A stretch of 5,947 bases of DNA, from assembly GCA_003242605.1 (NCBI GenBank), contig QGUZ01000312.1, positions 1-5,947 on the forward strand, given 5' to 3'. Numbering within the stretch: position 1 is the first letter of the stretch; every line of letters begins with the position of its first letter. This DNA comes from Actinomycetota bacterium (GTDB lineage Bacteria > Actinomycetota > Actinomycetes > Streptosporangiales > Streptosporangiaceae). A model generated the notes under the pieces. The model saw only the letters and a list, made by a program, of their open reading frames with translations. It did not search any database and was not told the origin of the DNA. The position numbers were made by a program, and so were the translations under genes. This document shows, one piece after another, positions 1 to 5,292 of the stretch.

Positions 1-398
1 CCCGCCGCGCGCCCGGGGCTCCCGCGACTCGCCCCCCCCTCGGCGGGGGTGCCCCCCGGGGTCCGCCGGCCGGCGATTCCCGGGCCGAGGGGCGCGTTGA
101 CGCTCGCCCACGCGACGCCGGGGTGGGCGGTCAGCGCGGACTCGATCGCCTTGGCCCGCTCGGGGGTCATCGCCTCGCCCGGGAGCAGGCCGATGTGCAC
201 GCGCTCGCCGTACCGGCGGACGCGGCGCGCGAGGCCGAGGCCCTCCTCGACGGCGGCGGGCACGCGCCGGGCCGCCCGGACCGCGCCGACGGGTGCGTTC
301 ACCAGCGCGGCCGTGCCCGCCACGGTGAGCCGGATCGCCCCCGCGAGCACATCCCCCACCGACGGCACCGGCAGCCGCGCCGTTCCCCCCAGTCCCAT
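1..398 (-). CDS. N-terminal part of a probable CtpI-like cation P-type ATPase (partial, runs off left edge)
   Basis: The minus frame from ATG at 396-398 stays open to base 1, giving 132 residues with actinobacterial codon bias. Visible parts are an Ala/Val-rich stretch at about residues 15-45 (LAGAIRLTVAGTAALVNAPV), a basic linker, then a ferredoxin-like segment around 68-105 with 'RVHIGLLPGEAM' and 'HPGVAWASVNAPLG'. This last pattern resembles the degenerate heavy-metal-associated-like domain in front of actinobacterial CtpI-type cation-transporting P-type ATPases. If that is right, the full protein would be a large membrane pump, and the transmembrane and phosphorylation (DKTG) regions lie outside the window. 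After 'NAPLG' the expected beta strand gives way to a Gly/Pro/Arg-rich run up to the edge, so a linker insertion or frameshift is possible. The start is uncertain: an in-frame GTG lies two codons upstream (402-404), and GGGG about five bases before the ATG is only a weak ribosome site. The coding call is fairly firm. The family call is an inference from a short segment. Confidence 0.55.
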   Translation of the reverse strand, partial: MGLGGTARLPVPSVGDVLAGAIRLTVAGTAALVNAPVGAVRAARRVPAAVEEGLGLARRVRRYGERVHIGLLPGEAMTPERAKAIESALTAHPGVAWASVNAPLGPGIAGRRTPGGTPAEGGASRGSPGRAA

Positions 399-613
399 GA
401 CCACCCCGTGTTGTGTATCCCTCGGGCGTCGCGGGCATGCGCCCGGGCAACGCCAAAACTCGGCCAAGGCACCGCGTGCGGGGCTTTCGGGTCGCCGTGT
501 CGGTGGGATGCACGGAAAGCACGTGCAGTTACGTAGGGTAACGAAGGTTGACGGAGAGGAGTATCCGCCCGGGGCCGCATCGTGCTCGCCGCGCCGGGCA
601 CCGGGGGGTGGTC
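399..613. promoter_or_regulatory. Divergent intergenic region with candidate promoter and dyads
   Basis: This 215-base gap separates two divergent genes. Directly visible: a short hairpin CGGGC-ATGC-GCCCG (432-445); a dyad TGCACG (509-514) / CGTGCA (522-527) with 7-base spacer, which contains the palindrome GCACGTGC (519-526); a dyad GTTAC (528-532) / GTAAC (538-542); and TAGGGT (534-539), a reasonable actinobacterial -10 hexamer of the TANNNT type for the rightward gene. No good -35 lies 16-18 bases before it. If the -10 is right, transcription would start near 546 and the GTTAC dyad would sit on the promoter, as an operator would. No convincing promoter is seen for the leftward gene; GATACA, about 20 bases before its ATG, is the best candidate. 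Confidence 0.35.
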
Positions 614-2200
614 ATGCGGGTCGCGGGCGTGATCGCGACGGCGGTGGCGGTGGCGGCGTGCTGGGCCGGGGTTTCCCCGCAGGCCGCCGCGCGGCCGAGG
701 GCGGCGAGCGCCCCCGTGGCCGACATGCCCGCCCCGCTGCAGGGGTGGCCCGCCGAGGAGGTGGCCGAGGGGATCACCCTGTACCGGGGCATGCTCGGGG
801 ATCCGTCCGGCCCGGGCCGGTGGGCGGTGACCGTGACCGAGCCCGGCGGCGGCCCCGGCGACCTGCTCGATCGCGACGCCGCCGCCGCGCTCGCCCGGCG
901 GCTGCGGCAGGAGGGCGTCCCGGCCACGGCGGAGGCGATCACCGCGGCGGGGTACGCGGGCGTGCCGCGCGGGCCGCTCGGCTGGCGGGTGCGCGCCGGG
1001 GAGTTCCGGCGGCGGGCCGACGCGAAACAGCTCGCCGCCCACCTCACCGAGGCCGGTTTTGCGGCCACGGCCGAGTCGGCGCGGCAGGACCCGGAGGAGC
1101 TCGACCCGGACGGCGGGCTCAGCGCCGTGGTGCACGTCGCCGTGATCGACCCGCGCCGGTTCCGGGGCGAGATCACCGCCACGTACGGCCGGGCCCTCGC
1201 CCGCCGGGAGACCACGACGTCGATGGCCCGGGACGCCGGGGCGGTCCTCGCGGTGAACGCGGGCTACTTCGTCATGCACGCCCGGGACGGCCTGCCCGGC
1301 GTGCCGGCCGGGATCGGCGTGTACGACGGCCGCCTGGAGAGCCTCGCCACCAACGGCCGGGCCGCGCTGCTGCTGCTCGGCGACCGCCCGCGGGTGGCCC
1401 GGCTGACCACCGAGCTGACCGTCGCCGCGGGCGGGCGGCGCCGCGAGATCGACGGCGTGAACCGGACGCCCGGCCTCATCCGCAACTGCGGCGGCGTGGG
1501 CGGCGACCTCCCCACCGAGGAGCCCCGCCACGACGTCACCTGCACCGACCCCTCCGAGGTCGTGCTGTTCACCCCCGCGCTCGGCCGGAAGACCCCGGCC
1601 GGGGACGGCGTCGAGGTCGTGCTCGACGGCGACGGCCGGGTGATCCGGCACCGCGCGCGCGGCGGCCCGATCCCCGCGGGCCGGCGGGTGCTCGCGGGCA
1701 TCGGCGAGGGCGCGGACTGGCTCGCCGCCCACGCCAAGCCGGGCAGGCGGCTGACGATCCGGCAGCGGGTGATCGACGAGGACGGCCGGTCCGTCACGCT
1801 CGGCGGCGGCGACGTGGTGAACGGCGGCCCCGAGCTCATCCGCGGCGGCCGGATCCGGATCGACGTCGCCGCCGACGGCGTCTACCGGCCGGAGGACCCC
1901 GGCTTCCTCTACCGGTGGGGCATCCGGCGCAACCCGCGGGTCATGTTCGGCGTCGACCGCCACGGCCGGCTGATCCTGCTCGTCGCCGACGGCCGCCGCC
2001 CCGGCTACAGCGACGGCCTCTCCCTGCTGGAGGGCGCGAGGTTCCTGCGCCGGCTCGGCGCGGTGGATGCGATCAACCTCGACGGGGGCGGCTCGGTGAC
2101 GCTCGCGGTGCACGGCAGGCTCGTCAACCGTCCGTCCGACGCCCAGGGCGAGCGCGCCGTGGGCGACGCCCTCCTCTTCCTCCCGCCCGGGGACGACTAG
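614..2200 (+). CDS. Secreted phosphodiester glycosidase (NAGPA) domain protein with SPOR-like repeats
   Basis: This is a 528-residue exported protein. Residues 1-27 form a short signal peptide (VAGVIATAVAVAACWAG, with a likely cut after QAAA). 'VAAC' at 13-16 also fits a lipobox, so lipoprotein anchoring is possible. Residues about 69-112 and 123-157 are two related SPOR-like repeats, each opening W-x-V and closing 'LARRLRQEGVPATAEA' or 'LAAHLTEAGFAATAES'; SPOR modules bind glycan strands. From about 172 to the end lies the phosphodiester glycosidase/NAGPA domain, seen as VNAGYF (214-219), NGGP (403-406), NPRVMFGVD (440-448), NLDGGGSVTL (488-497) and VNRPSD (504-509). C292 and C310 probably form a disulfide. 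Family members cleave sugar-phosphodiester bonds, as in the mammalian uncovering enzyme; the bacterial substrate is usually unknown, and a wall or exopolysaccharide phosphodiester is plausible. ATG 614 is chosen because the signal peptide starts there. GTG 608 and TTG 548 are in frame but add non-signal sequence. It is convergent with the HTH gene. Confidence 0.9.
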   Translation: MRVAGVIATAVAVAACWAGVSPQAAARPRAASAPVADMPAPLQGWPAEEVAEGITLYRGMLGDPSGPGRWAVTVTEPGGGPGDLLDRDAAAALARRLRQEGVPATAEAITAAGYAGVPRGPLGWRVRAGEFRRRADAKQLAAHLTEAGFAATAESARQDPEELDPDGGLSAVVHVAVIDPRRFRGEITATYGRALARRETTTSMARDAGAVLAVNAGYFVMHARDGLPGVPAGIGVYDGRLESLATNGRAALLLLGDRPRVARLTTELTVAAGGRRREIDGVNRTPGLIRNCGGVGGDLPTEEPRHDVTCTDPSEVVLFTPALGRKTPAGDGVEVVLDGDGRVIRHRARGGPIPAGRRVLAGIGEGADWLAAHAKPGRRLTIRQRVIDEDGRSVTLGGGDVVNGGPELIRGGRIRIDVAADGVYRPEDPGFLYRWGIRRNPRVMFGVDRHGRLILLVADGRRPGYSDGLSLLEGARFLRRLGAVDAINLDGGGSVTLAVHGRLVNRPSDAQGERAVGDALLFLPPGDD

Positions 2201-2250
2201 CGGCCGGGCGCGTCAGCCGTCCCGCGGCGGCCGTCCGGACGGCCCGGCCG
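2201..2250. terminator. Candidate bidirectional terminator between convergent genes
   Basis: A perfect 9-base inverted repeat, CGGCCGGGC (2201-2209) and GCCCGGCCG (2242-2250), begins immediately after the TAG of the NAGPA-domain gene. Within the 32-base interval, and overlapping the right arm by three bases, is a perfect 16-base palindrome GGCCGTCCGGACGGCC (2229-2244). The right half lies inside the last codons of the HTH gene on the other strand. There is no U-tract on either side, so this would be a stem-only terminator of the kind proposed for actinobacteria. The alternative is chance pairing in very GC-rich DNA. Confidence 0.35.
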
Positions 2251-2683
2251 TGCCGGCGCGCCGCTCCAGCGCGGCGAGGGCCTCGGCGAGCACGGCCGCG
2301 ATGTGCCCGCCGCCCTCCGGCGCCGGGACCTCGCGGAAGCCGTGCTCCGGGTCGTAGTCGATGTCGAGCCCGCCGTCGACGAGCCGCCGCGCCCACCGCA
2401 CCGCCGTGTTGATCTTCACCTGGGGGATGGCGGCGCCCTGCGCGACCGCGGAGAGGTTGCGCAGGTTGGTGGCGGGGCCGCTCTGCACGTGGGCCCGGTT
2501 GAGCTTCCACGGGATCGCCCGCCGGTGGTCGAGCTGCGGCTTGGCGAGCCCGGCGGCGCGCTTGGCCTGCAGGATGCCGGACTCGCTCACCCCGAAGTGC
2601 GCGGCGAGCTCCGCGACCGTGCGGCCCTCGGCCACGAGCCGCGCCAGCTCCGCCCGATCGATCTTGGGCCTGCGCCCCGCCAT
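2213..2683 (-). CDS. Small helix-turn-helix DNA-binding protein
   Basis: This is a 156-residue soluble protein. Residues 4-48 form a resolvase-like or Fis-like helix-turn-helix (RTVAELAAHFGVSESGILQA at 21-40) that should contact DNA. A second module follows: 'IPWKLNRAHVQSG' (57-69), a helical stretch (72-103) and 'DIDYDPEHGFREVPA' (107-121). This IPW...YDPE.GF..VP layout resembles a small domain that I recall from actinobacterial and actinophage proteins of unassigned function. The tail (about 125-156) is an Ala-rich helix followed by a disordered Gly/Pro/Arg stretch. ATG 2681-2683 is preferred over the in-frame GTG at 2726-2728 because the upstream 15 residues are low-complexity Arg/Gly and GGTGAG precedes the ATG. 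The gene is convergent with the NAGPA gene (12-base gap) and divergent from the CHAP gene, so it could regulate the latter and itself. A transcription factor role is inferred from the HTH alone; no ligand or partner is indicated. Confidence 0.8.
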   Translation of the reverse strand: MAGRRPKIDRAELARLVAEGRTVAELAAHFGVSESGILQAKRAAGLAKPQLDHRRAIPWKLNRAHVQSGPATNLRNLSAVAQGAAIPQVKINTAVRWARRLVDGGLDIDYDPEHGFREVPAPEGGGHIAAVLAEALAALERRAGTAGPSGRPPRDG

Positions 2684-2756
2684 CTCACCGCCCACGCGTC
2701 CGCCGCGGGCGGGTCGCCGCCCGCGCACCTGCCGCCCGCCCCGGCGGAGCGGGCCT

Positions 2757-2773
2757 TCCGTGCACGGAGGTTA
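2757..2773 (-). promoter_or_regulatory. Candidate autoregulatory operator and -10 for the HTH gene
   Basis: A perfect 12-bp palindrome, TCCGTGCACGGA (2757-2768), lies 74 bases upstream of the HTH gene ATG. On the minus strand the hexamer TAACCT (2773 down to 2768), a TANNNT-type -10, abuts it, which would put the transcription start near 2761, inside the palindrome. This geometry is typical of an autorepressor operator. The promoter is weakly supported because there is no recognisable -35. The palindrome itself is seen directly; its role is inferred. Confidence 0.35.
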
Positions 2774-2973
2774 GCAGCGGCGCGGCGGCCCCGGTCTCCG
2801 CCCCACCGCCGACTCACCACAAAGACCGCAAATTTCCCCGACGTGATTCCGGTTTTGCCTGACTCGCGGGTTTTTTATGACCGGCTTGTTACCCTCCCTT
2901 TGCCGTGACCGTGACCGGCCGGCGCACCGCGGCCGCCGGTGAGCGGGCCCCGCCCCCGCGGGCCCGGCGTAGT

Positions 2974-2980
2974 GGGGAGG
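2974..2980 (+). promoter_or_regulatory. Ribosome binding site deciding the CHAP gene start
   Basis: GGGGAGG is a strong match to the anti-Shine-Dalgarno sequence and ends 12 bases before ATG 2993, slightly long but usable. It overlaps the in-frame GTG at 2972-2974 and so excludes that codon as the start. The GTG at 2939 has no such site and would add Pro/Arg/Gly residues outside the conserved fold. Confidence 0.6.
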
Positions 2981-2992
2981 CCTGTCAGCCGG

Positions 2993-3790
2993 ATGGATCC
3001 GATCGCCAGCGAGCTCCTCAAGGTCGCCCGCTCCGAGCTCGGCTACCGGGAGAAGGCCGGGCAGCGCACCAAGTACGGCGAGTGGTACGCCGAGCACGTC
3101 GCCGGAGGGGACCCGCAGTTCGAGACCGGCGCCTGGTGCGACATGTTCATCGCCTGGGCCGCCGACAAGGCGGGCGTGAGCGAGTACGTCGGCACGTTCG
3201 CGTGGACGCCCTCGCACGCCCGCTGGTTTCAACGCCACCAGGCCTGGTCGGACCGGCCGGAGCCGGGGGCCCTGGTGTTCTTCGACTGGGGCGGGTCGAA
3301 GAAGATCTCGAAGATCGACCACGTGGGCATCGTCGAGCGGGTCGAGGGCGACCGCATCCACACGATCGAGGGCAACGTCGACAAGGTCTGGCTCAAGCGC
3401 AAGGTCCGCGACGAGAGCAAGGTGGTCGGGTACGGCCTGCCGCGCAAGGTGAAGGAGTACCTGGACCAGACCCGGATCTCCTGGCCGGAGCGCGTGGTCG
3501 ACTCCGTCCGCAAGGGCGAGCCCGGCGTCCCGCTGTTCGGCGCGCCGATCGAGACGCTGTCGGTGGTGGCGCTGCTGATCGCCGTCGCGGTCACCGTGCT
3601 CGTCGCGGCCCGCGCCCGGCTGCGCCGGGCCACCGGCCGCCCCGCCCCGGGACGCCACCGCCGCACGGCCCGCCCGCGCGAGCGCGCCGCCGTACCGCCG
3701 CCCGGCGAGGCGCCGCCGGAGCCGGCCGAGCCGCCGGACCCCTCCCGCGACGCCGGCGCGATCACCGACGAGCTCACCCGGACCCGCTGA
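2993..3790 (+). CDS. CHAP-domain peptidoglycan amidase/endopeptidase with C-terminal membrane anchor
   Basis: This is a 265-residue protein. Residues 1-150 form a CHAP (cysteine, histidine-dependent amidohydrolase/peptidase) domain: an N-terminal helix 'PIASELLKVARSELGYREK', the catalytic Cys49 in 'GAWCDMFIAWAA', His110 in 'KIDHVGIVE', and the third polar position in 'HTIEGN' (E126 or N128). CHAP enzymes cut peptide or amide bonds in peptidoglycan. Residues about 188-206 (TLSVVALLIAVAVTVLVAA) form one membrane helix, followed by a very basic stretch (RARLRRATGR...) and a Pro/Glu-rich tail to 265. There is no signal peptide. The basic tail predicts a cytoplasmic C-terminus, which would place the catalytic domain outside without a classical export signal. 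It is divergent from the HTH gene and convergent with ndh (12-base gap). The CHAP family call is firm; in vivo substrate and topology are not settled by the sequence. Confidence 0.88.
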   Translation: MDPIASELLKVARSELGYREKAGQRTKYGEWYAEHVAGGDPQFETGAWCDMFIAWAADKAGVSEYVGTFAWTPSHARWFQRHQAWSDRPEPGALVFFDWGGSKKISKIDHVGIVERVEGDRIHTIEGNVDKVWLKRKVRDESKVVGYGLPRKVKEYLDQTRISWPERVVDSVRKGEPGVPLFGAPIETLSVVALLIAVAVTVLVAARARLRRATGRPAPGRHRRTARPRERAAVPPPGEAPPEPAEPPDPSRDAGAITDELTRTR

Positions 3791-3792
3791 AC

Positions 3793-3835
3793 CGGGCGGG
3801 GTTCACGGGCGGCCGGCGCGCACCCGCTCCGCCCG
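3793..3835. terminator. Candidate bidirectional terminator between CHAP gene and ndh
   Basis: CGGGCGG occurs twice (3793-3799 and 3806-3812), and its complement CCGCCCG lies at 3829-3835, so the right arm can pair with either left copy (7-bp stem, 16- or 29-base loop). The first arm starts two bases after the CHAP stop codon, and the right arm lies within the 3' end of ndh. There is no U-tract. Given the GC content this could be chance. Confidence 0.25.
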
Positions 3836-5200
3836 TTCCGGCTCCCGCTCGTCCCGTACGGCCCCGGCCGCCGGGGCGGCCTGCCGCGCGCCCGCGCCGG
3901 CGGCGTACTCGAACTCGCGCCGCGGCTCGGCGAGGGCGCCCATCGAGACGATCTCGCGGCGGAAGAACATCGCGAGCGTCCAGTCCATGAGGATGCGGGC
4001 CTTGCGGTTGAGGGTGGGCATGCGCGACAGGTGGTAGGTGCGGTGCATGAACCAGGCGGGAAAGCCGCGCAGCTTCATGCCGTACACCTGGGCCACGCCC
4101 TTGTACCGGCCGAGGCTCGCCACCGAGCCGGCGTAGGAGTGCCGGTACGGCCGCAGCCGCTCGCCCCGCAGCGTGGCCACGAGGTTCTCGGCGAGCCGCC
4201 GGGCCTGCCGTACCGCGTGCTGGGCGCTGGGCGCGGTGGTCGCGCCGGGGTTGGTGAGGTCGGGCACGGCGGCGCAGTCGCCGGCGCTGAACGCGTAGTC
4301 GGTGCCCTCGACGGTGAGCAGCGGGGTCACCCGCACCCGGCCCTTGGCGTCGAGGGGCAGGTCGCAGGAGGCGGTGAGCGGGTTCGGCTTCACCCCCGCC
4401 GTCCACACCAGGGTGTCGGCGTCGAACTCCGCGCCGTCGCTGAGCACGATGTGGTGATCGACCGCGGACTCCAGCCGGGTGTTGAGCCGGACGTCGATGC
4501 CGCGCCGCCGCAGCTGGTGCAGCGTCCACTCGGCCATGTCCTCGCCCACCTCGGGCATGATCCGGCCGGTGGCCTCCACCAGGTACCAGCGCATGTCGCA
4601 GGTGCGCACGCCGTCGAAGTACCGGCAGGCGTCGCGGGCCATGTCCTCCAGCTCGGCGAGCGCCTCCACGCCGGCGTACCCGGCGCCGACGAACACGAAG
4701 GTGAGGGCGCGCCGCCGTACCGTCTCGTCGATGGTGGAGGCGGCGAGGTCGAGGCAGCCGAGCACGTGGTTGCGCAGGTGGATCGCCTCCTCGACGGTCT
4801 TGAACCCGATGCCGCACTCGGCGAGGCCGGGGATCGGGAGCGTGCGGGAGATCGATCCGGGGGCGAAGACGAGGTAGTCGTACGGGATCTCGCGCGGCGG
4901 CCCCTCGTGGAGCTCGACGTGCACCCGGCGGTCGCCGAGGCACACCCGGGTGGCGCGGCCGCTGACGATCTCGCAGCGCGGCAGCACGGCACGCAGCGAG
5001 ACGACGAGGTGGCGCGGCTCGAGGTTGCCCGCCGCGGCCTCCGGCAGGAAGGGCTGGTAGGTCATGTAGGAGTCGACGTCGACGAGGGTCACCCTCGCCT
5101 CGCCGGGCCGCAGCAGCCGCTGCAGCCGCAGCGCGGTGTACGTGCCGACGAATCCGCCGCCGACGATCACGATGCGGGGAACCGAACTTCGGTAGGTCAT
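3803..5200 (-). CDS. ndh: Type II NADH:quinone oxidoreductase (NDH-2)
   Basis: This 465-residue flavoprotein would pass electrons from NADH through FAD to menaquinone on the inner face of the membrane, without proton pumping. The N-terminal FAD-binding Rossmann motif is IVIVGGGFVG (10-19), followed by the quinone-oxidoreductase-like 'YQPFLPEAAAGNLEPRH' (48-64). The second, NADH-binding motif is FVGAGYAGVE (170-179). 'LVWTAGVKPNP' (264-274), the FAD-contacting 'AFSAGDCA' (303-310) and 'APSAQHAVRQARRLAENL' (323-340) are typical of NDH-2. The segment about 387-416 (TYHLSRMPTLNRKARILMDW and following) matches the C-terminal amphipathic membrane-binding helices. Residues 430-465 are an Ala/Arg/Glu-rich tail that is probably disordered. 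ATG 5198-5200 is chosen because AGGGGGC lies about six bases upstream and the Rossmann fold follows closely; an in-frame start at 5227 would add nine Arg/Gly-rich residues. It lies 124 bases downstream of the sigma-factor gene on the same strand, so co-transcription is possible. Confidence 0.93.
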   Translation of the reverse strand: MTYRSSVPRIVIVGGGFVGTYTALRLQRLLRPGEARVTLVDVDSYMTYQPFLPEAAAGNLEPRHLVVSLRAVLPRCEIVSGRATRVCLGDRRVHVELHEGPPREIPYDYLVFAPGSISRTLPIPGLAECGIGFKTVEEAIHLRNHVLGCLDLAASTIDETVRRRALTFVFVGAGYAGVEALAELEDMARDACRYFDGVRTCDMRWYLVEATGRIMPEVGEDMAEWTLHQLRRRGIDVRLNTRLESAVDHHIVLSDGAEFDADTLVWTAGVKPNPLTASCDLPLDAKGRVRVTPLLTVEGTDYAFSAGDCAAVPDLTNPGATTAPSAQHAVRQARRLAENLVATLRGERLRPYRHSYAGSVASLGRYKGVAQVYGMKLRGFPAWFMHRTYHLSRMPTLNRKARILMDWTLAMFFRREIVSMGALAEPRREFEYAAGAGARQAAPAAGAVRDEREPERAERVRAGRP

Positions 5201-5205
5201 GCGCC

Positions 5206-5212
5206 GCCCCCT
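5206..5212 (-). promoter_or_regulatory. Ribosome binding site of ndh
   Basis: On the minus strand AGGGGGC precedes ATG 5200 by about five to six bases, a good purine-rich Shine-Dalgarno match. It fixes the ndh start at 5200 rather than at the upstream in-frame codon at 5227. Confidence 0.55.
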
Positions 5213-5292
5213 ACCCCCAGAACGCACCCCGACTCGCGCGCGGCGGCGATCGGCGGCGGTCGCGGGCGGGTCCCGGGCACGGCGTCACCGCG

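Larger units (their letters stand above)
2684..2992. promoter_or_regulatory. 309-base divergent intergenic region with AT-rich patch
   Basis: No coding frame here looks real. The left half (2684-2815) is GC-rich leader DNA of the HTH gene. From about 2816 to 2904 the base composition drops sharply, with runs such as CAAATTT, GGTTTT and a T6 tract (2871-2876), by far the most AT-rich patch in the window. A possible rightward promoter is TTGCCT (2855-2860) with TATGAC (2876-2881), but the 15-base spacing is short. GTTACCCT (2888-2895) and a tandem GTGACC repeat (2905-2916) follow. The mRNA leader would be roughly 100 bases. I could not match it to a known riboswitch. Confidence 0.4.

Noticed and set aside
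515..541. SigB/SigF-type promoter (GGGTAA at 536-541) linking the NAGPA gene to the sigma factor in this window
   Set aside because: The -10-like GGGTAA is close to GGGTAY, but no GTTT or GNNT -35 element lies at the required distance.
548..576. TTGACG (548-553) as a -35 box for the NAGPA gene
   Set aside because: It is a good hexamer, but nothing like a -10 lies 15-19 bases downstream, where the DNA is CGCCCGGGGCC.
299..2113. Long minus-strand open frame antisense to the NAGPA gene
   Set aside because: It is low-complexity and domainless, and it conflicts with the better supported genes at 1-398 and 614-2200.
49..2412. Very long plus-strand open frame overlapping the NAGPA gene
   Set aside because: The product is Arg/Pro/Gly/Ala-rich with no domain, as expected for an off-frame reading of very GC-rich DNA. 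The overlapping frame from 614 carries a signal peptide and all NAGPA motifs.
2840..2880. Intrinsic terminator ending in the T6 run at 2871-2876
   Set aside because: Only a 4-bp CCCG/CGGG stem with a loop of about 30 bases could precede it, and no plus-strand gene ends just upstream.
2816..2992. Cyclic-di-AMP (ydaO-type) riboswitch before the CHAP gene
   Set aside because: Wall-hydrolase genes of actinobacteria often carry one, so I looked for its conserved GGGA..CCC and GAACCCG..AGCTAAC-type blocks; none is present.
3791..3802. The equal 12-base length of both convergent gaps as a biological signal in itself
   Set aside because: With two cases only, identical short gaps are easily coincidental. 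I kept only the inverted repeats as evidence.
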